Source: Ulota crispa | Lineage: Eukaryota; Streptophyta; Bryopsida; Orthotrichales; Orthotrichaceae | Assembly: GCA_963920765.1 (NCBI GenBank) | Contig: OY987249.1 | Coordinates: 8,060,817 to 8,124,816, forward strand | DNA length: 64,000 nucleotides | Direction: 5' to 3' | Part shown: positions 1-11,151 of the stretch, piece by piece | Position numbering within the stretch: position 1 is the stretch's first letter | How the letters are laid out: each line of letters starts with the position of its first letter | The notes under the pieces: model-generated | Databases searched by the model: none | What the model saw: the letters and a program-made list of their open reading frames with translations, nothing else | Told to the model about the DNA's origin: nothing | Translations under genes and position numbers: made by a program

Positions 1-642
1 AAGTTTGGGGAACCCCAAGTTGGAGTTCCTTATGGTTCTTGATGGCAAAAAATGAGAAACTAGGCCCTATAAGAACAAAAAAAGAATTCCTTAGAAAGAA
101 ATACGATGGCAAAGGTAACTTGTTGTATGCATGCTAACTTCACCATATACGGATTGAGAGATCTATTAGAATTTGCAGCAAAGGACCTCAATTGTCACCA
201 AATTTTTGTGAAGGTCCAAGCATCAAATCCCACTCCAATGGTACGGTCAGATCTTCATCACAAATCGCAGTTAAGTATTTCTCATCTATATTGAGTTTAG
301 AACAAGAAAACCTCTTGCTTGCCCCTCAAATCAACCACAGACCTTAAAGGGTTAAGGGTTAACCAGTAGCTCAAGTGTGCTTGCTATGGTGCAAAATCTG
401 CTAAAATTTCAAATTTAACCCCTGAAGGGCCCTTGGGCTCTGGAGCTATGGTACCAAATACAATTGCAACCAATATTCAAAAGTTTGAATCAGCTGGAAA
501 TTAAGTGTTACAACCATACACATTAAAAGGTTGTATGATGGTAGGTGCATAATTTTTTTGGAAAGTCCTCAGAGCAGCTCAAATACGTTTATATATACGG
601 CCGCGAAGGGCTTTTGTGACGTTCAGGGGCTAAGAAAACAAG
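1..642. other. No gene seen
   Basis: AT-rich sequence with no convincing exon. Short palindromic fragments around 340-440 (TTAAGGGTTAACC and TTTAACCCCTGAAGG) resemble the ends of the TTAACCCC transposon family found elsewhere in the window, so this may be decayed transposon DNA. The 62-codon open frame near 106 shows no family similarity that I recognise. Confidence 0.5.
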
Positions 643-954
643 TAAGTAGGAGCACCCATAAGCAACGCTCTCCCCATAACCGTCAGCTCTGAAATCTTGG
701 AAAATCTTTGGAAGTAAATAGATGTAATGACAAGGATGTACAATATGTGAACATGAAATCTTGATAGTGGTTATGAATACAATGACAATTTGCTCTTTAA
801 AAATTCACAACTTATTCTCATAGTATCCAAATAATATATTCAAAATTGCAAACTCATTATTTTTCTAGTTCCTAATAGGATCCTATAATTTGCTAGTTAT
901 TTACTCATCATGTTCAAAACCCTTAGGTTGACGCTTATGGGTGCTCCTACCTTA
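643..954. mobile_element. TAAGGTAG-type MITE, copy 1
   Basis: A 312-bp element with inverted ends. The left end reads TAAGTAGGAGCACCCATAAG (one base shorter than the other copies) and the right end is CTTATGGGTGCTCCTACCTTA. The interior, including GATGTACAA and TCATCATGTTCAAAACCCTTA, recurs in copies at 9811, 22103, 39950 and 60080. No transposase frame is present, so it is non-autonomous. All copies begin TAAGG and end CCTTA; a TA target duplication is possible but cannot be separated from the terminal repeat. Confidence 0.85.
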
Positions 955-1065
955 TAGGGTCCATGGATGAATTTGGTCATGATTGATGGTAATGAATTCA
1001 TCTAAACAAGAAAATAATGTTTCCGTCCGTTGGTATACCAGTACGCGGGAGCTGTCTATGTCTAC

Positions 1066-1388
1066 GTTCATCCATCCCCTCGCGTTCATCCATCCCCTCG
1101 CGTTCATCCATCCCCTCGCGTTCATCCATCCCCTCGCGTTCATCCATCCCCTCGCGTTCATCCATCCCCTCGCGTTCATCCATCCCCTCGCGTTCATCCA
1201 TCCCCTCGCGTTCATCCATCCCCTCGCGTTCATCCATCCCCTCGCGTTCATCCATCCCCTCGCGTTCATCCATCCCCTCGCGTTCATCCATCCCCTCGCG
1301 TTCATCCATCCCCTCGCGTTCATCCATCCCCTCGCGTTCATCCATCCCCTCGCGTTCATCCATCCCCTCGCGTTCATCCATCCCCTCG
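1066..1388. repeat. Perfect 18-bp minisatellite, 18 copies
   Basis: About 18 head-to-tail copies of GTTCATCCATCCCCTCGC with no visible substitution, which suggests recent expansion. The unit is a multiple of three and contains no stop, so long open frames run through it on both strands; these are artefacts of the repeat. It lies about 360 bp upstream of the inferred GUX start codon, in the promoter region. Confidence 0.97.
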
Positions 1389-1751
1389 TTCAAATGTTTA
1401 CCTTCTGAAACTCTGAAGCGCGGGGCGAACGACGAACTGCGAAGCTCATGCCACGTCACGTCACGAGATTTTGGTGTTTTTTAGCGACTCCGATTCCCTG
1501 CTACGTTGCAGCGATCTTACAAACAAACTTGCTTCAGATCGTCCTCAAGCTCGCTCTTGCACGTAAGTTACAACAAACCCGTTCTCTCGAGCAGCCATTC
1601 TTTTCTGAGCTAAGTATCGCCAGATCTCGACAAACAATCGTAGCATATCAAGGATTTTTTCAAAACAATTGAGCCAGATTTCAAGGAAAGCGGGTTTTCG
1701 AAATCTTGTTGCTCTGGTTTTTCGGAAGAGCTTGTGATAGTTTTGCAACAA

Positions 1752-4700
1752 ATGAGGGCGCTCGGACTTGGTTCCCGCCCCGCCAGGTCCGTCTCCTCCA
1801 CCACCAGCTTGTGAGTACTCGACTACTCTTCCTGTTCTCACTTCAAAATTTGAAAAATACTCTCGTGTGGCAACGCTAGTTCGATTATAGCTTGATCTAT
1901 GTGTTTACATCTGTGAGAATCTGTGCATTGAACAGAGAGTTTTGTTTTGTTTGTTTTGTTAGGGATGGAGAGATCCGGCGCCGGTCGCCGAGGGGTTGGA
2001 AGGAGCGATGGAGTGCCAGGAAAGTGAAGCAAGTCTTCACGAGAACACACTCGCCATCCGTGCTCGTCATTGCGGTGGTCGCCGCTCTTTTCTTGCTGGC
2101 TACAGTCTCCTTGTTTGGACTCCCGCTCAGACATCGCGTAAGTACAAGGTGCTTCTCCTCCCTCAACCTCGTCTCTTCTAATTCCCGGATCTATGCCTAA
2201 CCTCGTTTCTTACGCCGTTTTCGAGTTAGGTCTTACGCTGAATCTTTTGTTCAATTTTGCCTGTTTTCTTAGTAACGGACGCAATGTTCTTCACTGATTG
2301 CACAAATCGTAATGTGATCACATTTGAATCTGCTTATTTACGTGCTTCTCCTCCCTCAACCTCTCGTCTCTTCTAATTCCCGGATCTATGGCTAACCTCG
2401 TTTTATAAAAGGTTTTGGAGTAGGTATTACGCTGAATCTTTTGGTCAATTTTGTCTGTTTTCTTAGTAACGGACGCTTCACTGATTGCTGAGATTGTAAT
2501 GTGATCATATTTGAATCGGCTTGTTTACAATGTGATCAATCGAAGTAGTCATTCAAGTTCACGTGTCCTTAGTTCATTAGGGTTTGATGGAGTGGTAGGG
2601 CTTCTTTGCAGACCTAGGGTTAAGCCAAACCCTTGCAATGTCAACATCCCGGAGACAAGTCCATTTGAGGAGATTAATGACAGTGTTAGGAGCACACCAT
2701 CGCTGCTTGCGAGCATTACTGGAATACCGCCCCGGCCACGAATCGGGCTGGTGAACATACGGCAAGAAGAAGCGTTGCAATGGCAGGAGTACGCACAGGG
2801 AGTTCCGCCGGTGCACTTCCCTGTTGCAAGGGTGAACCAGAGCTTGGAATGGAACGATTTCTTCCCCGAGTGGATCGACGAGGAGGAGGACTACGGGCAA
2901 CAACCCGAGTGTCCGCCTCTACCGCTTCCCTGCGTGCGGGAGACGGCGAACAAGCTCGACCTGGTGGTCGCCAGAGTGCCATGCCGGGATGGCGGGGAAA
3001 GAAATGTGCAACGGCTACAGCTGCTCCTCGCAGCTGCTAGCGTTGCCAGCCAGACAAAAGCCAGGGGGATGCACGTCTTGTTGAGAACGGAGTGCAGGCC
3101 TGCGTTGAACTTGTTCTCTTGTGCGGAGCTTGTGAAGCGTGACGGACACTGGTGGTTGTACCGTGTGGATGTTGCGAAAATGAAGAGACTCTTAGCGTTG
3201 CCTGTTGGCTCCTGCGAGCTTTCGTTGTCTACTCGTAGGCCAGGTAATGGTCGCCTTCCTTTTTATTCCTGGAGTTACTGCTACAGTTTGTAGTTTCTGA
3301 AAATGGTTACAAAATTTTGTTTGTGTGTGTTTGCTTTTAGAGCAACTTGCTGTGAAGACGGGCAATGAAAGGAAAGAAGCTTATGCTTCAATGCGTTTGA
3401 TTCCTGGAGTTACTTTTACAGTTTTGTAGTTTCTGAGAGTGTTACAAAGTTTAGGGTTTGTGTGTGTTTGCTTTCAGAGCAACTTGCTGTGAAGACGGGC
3501 AACGAAAGGAGAGAAGCGTATGTTTCAATGGTGCACACGGACGCTTCCTTCGTTTGTGGAGCGATAGTACTTGCACACAGCATTCGTCTGTCTGGCTCAA
3601 CACGAGATCTGGTGATGCTAGTGGATGCCAGCATTCCGCTTGAGAAGCGGCAAGGCTTGGAAGAGGCAGGTTGGCGAGTGCTTGTGATTGAGCGAATTCG
3701 TAACCCTTACGCAGAGAAAGACCGGTACAATGAATATAACTACAGCAAGTTCCGTCTCTGGCAACTCACAGAATATGACAAGGTGTTATCACAAACCCTC
3801 CACTATGGCTATGTTAAAATAACTTGGGAAAATTTCATGGATACCCTGAAGTTCGTCATATTTGTATAGATACCCTTGGTTTTTCAGAAATTGCACAATT
3901 ACCCTTGAATCATAATATTCAAGCGTTTGTTTTTGTTGTGCCTGTTACTTCCTTCATGACCGGTGTTAAAGCAAAAAGTGTAATAGAATGAAAAAGAAGC
4001 AGTGTGCGCACAAGGGAGAAAGAAAAAGCATGCGCAATAGAACAAACCCTTCAAAAATTATGGTCCAATAGTATTTGTGCAATTTCTAAAAAACTAGGGG
4101 TATCTATGCAAATATGGCAAACTTATGGCAAACCCCAAAGGTATTTGTGCAATTTCCTTAAAAACTACCTATGCAAATATGGCAAACTTTAGGGGTATCC
4201 ATAAAATGTTTTCTTATTTACTTCACGGAAAATTTCATGGATACCCCTGAAGTTTGTAATATTTTCACAGGTACCCCTGCTTTTTCAGGAACTTCACAAA
4301 TACCCTTGGTCCATAATCTTGAGGCATTTGTTATATTGTGCATGCCACTTCTTTCTCCCTTGTGTGCACGCTGCTTCTTTTCTATCCTATTGCACTCCTT
4401 GTTCCAACATTGGTCATGAAAGAAATTTCATGCACAATAGAACAAACACCTGAAAATTTTGGCCCAAGGGTATTTGTGCAATTTCTAAAAAACTAGGGGT
4501 ACCGATGCAAATATGGCAAACTTTAGGGGTATCCATAAACAATTCCCCGATAACTTTATACCCGTGGATTATTGAACAAAACTTACACGTCTAATTTCCC
4601 CTTCTGCTTCTGCTTCTCCTCCGCAGGTTGTTTTCATAGATTCAGACCTGCTGGTGCAACGCAACATCGACTTCCTTTTCCAACTCCCAGAGATGTCGGC

Positions 4701-5483
4701 CACCGGGAACGACGTGAATCGCTTCAACTCCGGAGTGATGGTGATCGAGCCCTCCAACTGCACCTTCACCATCCTCATGGCCCAGATCTTCGAGACCAGG
4801 CACAGCAAACTCTCGTCAATTTCTTGTAGGGATTTGCATTTGAATTCCCTGTGTACTAACAGGGAAAAATCACAGAAGAAATAGTCAGAATTGTTTAACC
4901 GCTCACAAGGAAAATGTGAAGAATTCCTGAAACTGACAGAGGGAAATTAACAAAAGTTTGTTGTGCCAGGTCATACAACGGCGGTGACCAAGGCTACCTG
5001 AACGAGATTTTCCCCTGGTGGCACCGAATTCCACGCCATCTCAACTTCTTGACGCACTTCTGGTCCAACACCACCAAAGAGCTGCAGGCCAAGACCGCTC
5101 TCTTCGCCGCAAAACCGCCCATTCTCTACGTAACTCACTACCTGGGCCTGAAGCCGTGGGTCTGCTTCCGGGATTACGACTGCAACTGGAACATCCGCGG
5201 ACTCCGCGTGTACGCGAACGACGTTGCCCACACCTCGTGGTACAAGGTTCACGACAGCTTGCCCGTCTCCCTGCAACGCCATTGCTGGCTCCAGACTTTG
5301 ACGAAAGCTGCTCGAGAAGCAGAGCGGAGAGATGCGGAGGCAGCTAATTACGAGGACTTGCATTGGAAGATCCCAATCCACGATCCTCGGCTGCAGTATT
5401 GCCCCACTCCTGAGCATTGCGACTGGCAGATGATGCTCCGGCATTGGAATGAGCCCCCGACAAATGACTCCACTGTCACTTAG
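1752..5483 (+). CDS. GUX: GUX-like xylan glucuronosyltransferase (GT8)
   Basis: Golgi type II membrane glycosyltransferase of family GT8, the class that adds glucuronic acid to xylan. Inferred exons are 1752-1810, 1963-2148, 2612-3243, 3478-3782, 4627-4814 and 4970-5483, giving 627 residues; Arabidopsis GUX proteins are of similar size. A cytosolic tail of about 50 residues precedes one membrane segment (about 53-72), then a stem and the GT8 domain. Visible motifs are YNEYNYSKFRLW, the metal-binding DSD at 399-401 (VVFIDSDLLVQ), FNSGVMVIEP at 427-436 and YNGGDQGYLNE near 459, all typical of GUX/PGSIP proteins. Exons 3-6 are firm. Exons 1-2 are inferred from phase and the TM segment; the exon 2 donor (AAG|GTGCTT) is weak and is preferred over GTAAGT at 2138 because it alone keeps phase with the strong acceptor at 2611. 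The exon 5 donor GTCAAT is also unusual. Three tandem duplications affect the gene. Confidence 0.9.
2149..2530 (+). repeat. Tandem duplication inside GUX intron 2
   Basis: Two diverged copies of about 190 bp (2149-2340 and 2342-2530) share GTGCTTCTCCTCCCTCAACC, AATTCCCGGATCTATG and CTGTTTTCTTAGTAACGGAC. The first copy begins exactly at the donor chosen for exon 2. Confidence 0.85.
3266..3531 (+). repeat. Tandem duplication of the GUX exon 4 acceptor and 5' end
   Basis: Copies at 3266-3395 and 3401-3531 (period 135 bp) each contain intron sequence, a TTTGCTTTYAG acceptor and the first roughly 55 bases of exon 4 (AGCAACTTGCTGTGAAGACG). The downstream copy is continuous with the rest of exon 4 and is used in the model. 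The upstream copy has an intact acceptor but no clear donor, so it is probably a decoy pseudo-exon. Confidence 0.9.
3826..4547. mobile_element. Compound foldback MITE (MULE-like) in GUX intron 4
   Basis: Two tandem relatives of the GGGAAAATTTCATGGATACC foldback family (about 3826-4211 and 4227-4547) fill most of the intron. The pair is bracketed by ATAACTT (3819-3825 and 4550-4556; 7 of 9 bases match if 9-bp sites are taken), suggesting that the two units inserted together. No coding capacity. Confidence 0.75.
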
Positions 5484-5502
5484 CTGAAGGGTTTAGGGTT
5501 TC

Positions 5503-5727
5503 GCCATTGCTTGCTCCAGACTTTGGCGAAAGCTGCTCGAGAAGCAGAGTGAAGAGATGCGGAGACAGGGAATTATGAGGACTTGCATTGGAAGATCCCA
5601 ATCTACGATCCTCGGCTGCAGTGTTGCTCTACTCCTGAGCATTGCGACTGGCAGATGATGCTTCGGCATTGGAATGAGCCACCGACAAATGACTCCACCG
5701 CTACTTAGCTGAGGACTGGGTTTTAGG
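5503..5727 (+). pseudogene. Tandem duplicate of the GUX 3' coding end
   Basis: The last 225 bp of the gene region (5278-5502, covering the final 68 codons and stop) are repeated directly downstream. The copy keeps the reading frame and the same final TAG, but carries an in-frame TGA where the gene has CGG, plus several substitutions such as TAT to TGT. It lies after the normal stop codon, so it is 3' UTR or intergenic in effect. It is followed by GGGTTTTAGGGTTTAGGG telomere-like repeats at about 5716-5750. Confidence 0.9.
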
Positions 5728-8700
5728 GTTTAGGGCTTTAGGGTTTCGGGTTTTCACCAGCTCCTCCAGTCCTCCCTGCTGGTTCTTTGGCTTTCCTTCT
5801 CAGAAGCAGTTTTTGGGAAGAGTTGTAGTAATATGCGTTGGGGTTAGTTGTAAAGTGGACATTTATTTTTTGCAATTTATTTTCTGGTGTCACATTCGAA
5901 CATTTTTGTAGAAAAGTGGCACAACTTCCGTTGGCGCTTCAACAAGGCAAACTTGAAGTAAGTTATTGCATTGACAAAGCATTTATGACTCAATGGGTGG
6001 TGTATCAATATTGTCCAACACTCCTAATCAGGGATTTTTTTTGGTTTTCTCACCGATGCTTGGGTGGCATTTTTTGAAAATGGTTTGTAGCTTGCTGGCT
6101 CCGTCCCTGTTGGAGTTGAAGGTGGCCCCAGCTCATGGATTTTTGGAGCATCATGGGATTTTTTTGTAGGTAAAAAATATTCATTGGTCATTTTTTGAAA
6201 ACATCCTTATAACCATTGCCATTTCTTAAGTATTGTATTGAATTGGATTAGGCAACACCTCAACAAAATTAAAATGCTCAAACAATTTTAAAATGATGGC
6301 ATCAATTTTCAATTTGATAAGGATTTTATGAAAGCCTAGGTTGCAACATGATTTTCATTATTGCAATTTGGCGTTTTTTGAAAAAAAATCACCCTTTTTT
6401 TCCTATAGGCTTGAAGCTAGCCTTTTTTTTTTGAGGCAATTGGGCCTTAAATTGCCCAAAAAAAACACTACTCTTAACCTGTAGCAAAATGAAGTGCTAC
6501 ATTTCATTGCATGAGGCGCTTGAGCAATGTTGAAGCTGTGACTATGGTTCACTTTGGGTAAGAATTGGTTGTCACACAATAGCACAAATGGGTGCACAAA
6601 AATAGATGGCAAGGACAAACATACTTGTTCCTTCTCAATTTAGGGCATTTTTAGAGTTTTTGACCTAAAAAAGGAAGAACCAAATTATGATTTTTCATTT
6701 TTACTATTTGATATGGCTTTAAATCCATGTTTTGATTTCATGTTGGCAAATGTCACTAGCATGTACAAAATTAGGTTTTTTTTTAATCATTTTTTGTATA
6801 TTTTTGGATCTCAGGTTTTTTTGGAGCCAATTCTTCCAAATTTTTTTGATTGTGAGAAGTTTTTTAGATTTTTTGGGTAGTCTTGAGAGGTTTGGATTGA
6901 GAGGCGCCATTAATTGAAAGTTGCATGTGCTAATATTAGATACTACTTTGATGCAAGCTAAACTATTATGGTACTAGTTTAGATTTTTTTGACAGAAATT
7001 TCGTTGAAATTTAATGTCTAGTGTTGTTGAGATTTAGTGTCACAATTCATAATTAACGTTATCAAAACTATATGTCCTTAATTGTAATGAAAAAAATTGG
7101 TCTTGGGACCAAGTAGTGAGAGTTCTACTTGGGCCATTTTATTTAGCTTGGAGTTGAAAGTGATATGAGGTGCCAACCCTTTGGTGTCTTCACTTGGTGC
7201 CCAAAGAATACCTTTCCACTATAATTGTTGTCTGTCTAAGCAAATGCTTTGATGCCGCTGCTTATTGAGGTGTTGTATGGTGGTGAATCTTTTGTCATAG
7301 GTAGGCCATGAAGAGGCCATGACTAGAGGAAATGTTATATACAAGTGTATACCCAAAAGTTCAAACACATTCCCAATCGTTTTGTACTCATTCTATAAGC
7401 AAACCTCCTAGAATCTATCCTATCTATATTATAAAGAATGAATTGCTTGTCATGAGATATTCAAAATTCTTTATTAACACCACAAAATCTAGTGGAGAAG
7501 GAGGAGGGAGAGGAAAAAGCATACAAACTACTCTATCAATACAAAAAGTTCAAACTTCTTCATTTTAAAACATTGGGTGTCAAGCATTGGATGTTTGTCT
7601 CTTACAATTTAAAATTCAAACAAGAAAATCTGAAATTTAAAAAGGAGGGTGGAGAAGAAAAGCCAGGGAAAGGGAGAGACAAGGCGTAAAGAGTGTGCAA
7701 GGCAAACTTGTTTGTATATTGTTTAAATTCTACACATGTTAGTGTGTTGAAACCTTCTTTGAAATTGGATAACTAGTTCTCTAATAGAAATATTTGGTTA
7801 TGTTACTTATATAGTTAAATGCCACATGACTAGGTTTCTTACATTCATTGTTTATAACGCCATATTCATTAATTTGGAACAAAACCCCAATTTTGGTTTA
7901 AGCAGCATTTTTTTGGGTACATGTGCCCTCACTTGAGAGGAGGAATTTGCGAGGGACAAAATCTCAATGGTGCAAACTAGATTTGATACCTTTGAACCTG
8001 GCATTTAAACGCTAGAAAGAAAAACGCTGGATTTAAGGTGAACTACAACTTGGGAATCCGATTTTTCCAATTTAATGAATATGGCATTTTAGGGTTTTCT
8101 AAGGATTTTGATGGAAGGAGTGGCATCCTATGAAGCTACAACATGATTGTTAGTCATGTGTCTTGACATTTCCTAATGCTAAACCATGCAGCAAAGGTAC
8201 ATCCAAAGCAATAGAGATTTTCTTTAATTTTTTGCAACAATATTTGTTGCTTTGGACTTTAAAAGAGCCAAGGCTTTGCATTGAGAGAAACTACCTTTAG
8301 GAAGTTTGAGTATATATCTTACTAGAAAAACAAGCTAGTGCTACACGGATATAGTCATGCGCCATCTTGCGTCTCATTACATAGTTGATATATTATGGTA
8401 TCACTATCATAATTTTGATGATACATGATAACAGAAGTATAAGTACCCATTATTAATCCTTATAATATGAGCATGAATAATGAAAGAGGATTTAGGTTAT
8501 AGGTTGTCATGGTGAGAGAGGCCACCAAACAATTACAATTTTTTGAAACTATTCTTTTCAATGTAGGTGGTCTTTTGTTCAAATAGTCCAAAAAATGGCA
8601 TTGAAAACTCAATTGCTCACAAAATTCATGGAAAGTGGAAAAATACATTTCAAAAACTTATAATTCATAAACCATTTGGAGCTAGGAGATGAACATACAT

Positions 8701-9507
8701 TGTTTTAAAACCCTTTGAAATGTAGTACAAAATAGAGTGTTTGTTTAGTTTTGCCAATACCAAGCTGGTGAGAAGCTAGCTACTGCTCCAAAACCACTAA
8801 GGCACTTGTGAAATACCACAACATTGCTCTAATACTTGTGTGCTAATGCATTTGCACCAACTACTCAACAAGCTAGCCAAACCAAATTTAGAGGATGCAT
8901 TAGTAACGCAAGGCTTCTGTCACTTCAAGAGACCCATTCTTACATTGGGGCAACGATTAGAGCGGGTAATTTGCTTTGCCAATGCCTTGCAAAGCCAAAA
9001 GTTCAAGTGGTCAATTTGCACAAGTAAGGAGCAACCAACAAAATCTCTAGGACAAGTCTGTCTTTTTTTTGTTTCTTTTTATTTGTTGGATTTGTTCTAC
9101 ATATATGTATCTTTGTTCTTGCTTTTTGCTTATTTACTTATTTTTGCTCACAATTCAAGGCAGGCTATAGAAGCTTGGAGGATGTGTCTTATGCCTACAA
9201 GAAAGTTTTGTTTGGTGAATGATTAGGAGGGCCATTTCAAGACAAGTGTTATGATATTTTTAGGAGGTACAAAAGATGTTGCTTTCCCTAAGATTTGGAG
9301 AGGGTCACATTTAGGAAAGGCCATTGGCATTGAAAGATATAGATATAAAACAAATCAAAGTATTATGTAGAATTACTCCAAACCTATGACACACTCATAT
9401 ATGGTCTAGGTTTGTTTTGTTGTTAATATATGTTGCTTTGTTCATTTTTTTGACAATCATGAAGAGGGCTCTTCAAGTAAAAATATTTTGTTCAAGAAAG
9501 GGATGCT
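5728..9507. other. Gene-free intergenic DNA
   Basis: AT-rich, with many T and A runs. Open frames are short and none shows splice-linked coding character or a recognisable family. Apart from telomere-like TTTAGGG units near 5720-5750 I see no clear repeat here. Confidence 0.6.
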
Positions 9508-10474
9508 TTAACCCCTAAATGCCCAAGGTCTTTTTTGAGCTTCTAGGAATTTGCTCTAAACTGAACAAAAAACCAACATTTTGATAAGTTGTATCAATTT
9601 TAAAAAATTGTAACCATGTAAATTCAAACTCAATATGTTAAACATGACATACAAAAAGAAAACTCAGCAATACCACTTATGAGTTGAAAGATTATAATTT
9701 TTGATTAAGAGGGTGTTAAAATTGCAAAAACGACTTCAAGTCTTTCAATCTTCTTTTCACATGTCAAATCTAAAATGTTGGTCACTAAAAAAAAATGAGG
9801 TTAAAGGACATAAGGTAGGAGCACCCATAACCATCAAACTAAGGGTTTTGAACATGATGATTATTAATAAACATCTAGCAAATTACCAAATCCTATTAGG
9901 AACAAAAAATAATGAGTTTGCACTTTTGAATGTATTATTTGGATATTGTGAGAATAAGTTGTGAATTTTTAAAGAGCAAACCGTCATTGCACCCATAACC
10001 AACTCTAATTTTTCATGTTCACATGTTGTACATCCTTGTCATTACATCTATTTACTTCCACAAATTTTTCAAGATTTCAGAGGTGATGGTTATGGGTACA
10101 GTGATGGTTATGGGTGTGGCTACCTTAACATAAGTAACTCCAATCCATTTACGGATTTTCAAACTCTCTTTCATATTTTTTTAAAATGAATTTCTAGTGT
10201 GAATTTTTCTCCAAGATTTAGTGTATTTGAGGCTCATTTCATGAGTTCTCAACACTAAAAAAATCAAGATTGCAATGGACACCCTTGCACAAAATCTTGA
10301 ATAGAAAATTTGTAATCAGTAATTTTCAAAATTGGGTTTTTGATGCTAAAACTAGACTTCAAAAAGAATAATTCCAAAATACTAAATACTAAAAATAGAA
10401 ACTTGGTTAGGTTTTATTGAACTTCAAAATATTGTTGGCTCCAAAATGTGGTGCCTTGGGTATTTAGGGGTTAA
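9508..10474. mobile_element. TTAACCCC-ended TIR element, interrupted by a MITE
   Basis: Ends are TTAACCCCTAAATGCCCAAG and CCTTGGGTATTTAGGGGTTAA in inverted orientation. It spans 967 bp, of which 317 bp (9811-10127) are a nested TAAGGTAG-type MITE, leaving about 650 bp. Close relatives of that size lie at 31877-32515 and 43672-44324 and share interior motifs such as TCTCCAAGMTYTAG and AACACTAAAAAA. No transposase frame. Confidence 0.8.
9811..10127. mobile_element. TAAGGTAG-type MITE, copy 2 (nested)
   Basis: TAAGGTAGGAGCACCCATAA at the left and TTATGGGTGTGGCTACCTTA at the right, with the family interior. It sits inside the TTAACCCC element, so it inserted later. ACA flanks both sides, but the other copies do not support a 3-bp target duplication. 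Confidence 0.85.
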
Positions 10475-11151
10475 TTGTTCTCTTATCATTTGAAAGTCTC
10501 CCTAGCTCGTGGTTTCCTTTTCTGGTGGAGAAGCTTCAAATGAGCCCTAAGGGGTTCAACTCGTAACACCTTCTTCATTCCAAGTCTCCAGCATCATTGT
10601 ACTCATCCATATGTAGGCACAAGCCTTTTAGGTTGAGCCACATTCATGACAAATTCTAGCTTTGTATCGGACCCCATCACGGCCTTTGCCACACATATGG
10701 AAACAAAAATAAGGAAATTAAGACTAGAGGACTCCCTTACGCTGTTGTTACGCTATTGCATGGACTTCACACTAAATTACAAGAGGACTTCATGCCCTAC
10801 CTCTCTACCTCCTCTCTTGTCCCCTCCAAACCTTGTTAGTTCCAAGGGCTTCTCCAAGCGGGTGGCTGGAGATGCTATTTAGACACGAGATTTTCCTGCC
10901 ACGCTATTTCTGCCTTCATCAACAAACAGCACATTTGATCTGTCCACCCATAATCTGTCCATCCACAGGGTCTGTCCATCCAGGTCCTTCTTTCAGGACC
11001 GATTAGGGTTCGAGCTGCCCGAGTGTAGAGCGTCCTCTCGCGCCCTAGCGCGCTCTCTTTTGCTGCTTTGCCTCTGCCTCTGCCTCTGCTCCCTCGTGTT
11101 GGTGCCGACTCCTCACCCTTCCTTCCCTTCAGTCTCTTCCAGCCCGTCACA
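10475..11151 (+). other. Upstream region of eL22
   Basis: No separate gene. From about 10900 the base composition shifts toward GC and pyrimidine-rich tracts (CTGCTTTGCCTCTGCCTCTG near 11060) precede the start codon, as expected for a ribosomal-protein 5' leader. A single ATTAGGGTTC telobox-like site lies at about 11006. Confidence 0.5.

Noticed and set aside
952-1484. Five overlapping open frames of 128-155 codons on both strands
   Set aside because: All are translations of the stop-free 18-bp minisatellite; unique flanks add no coding signal.
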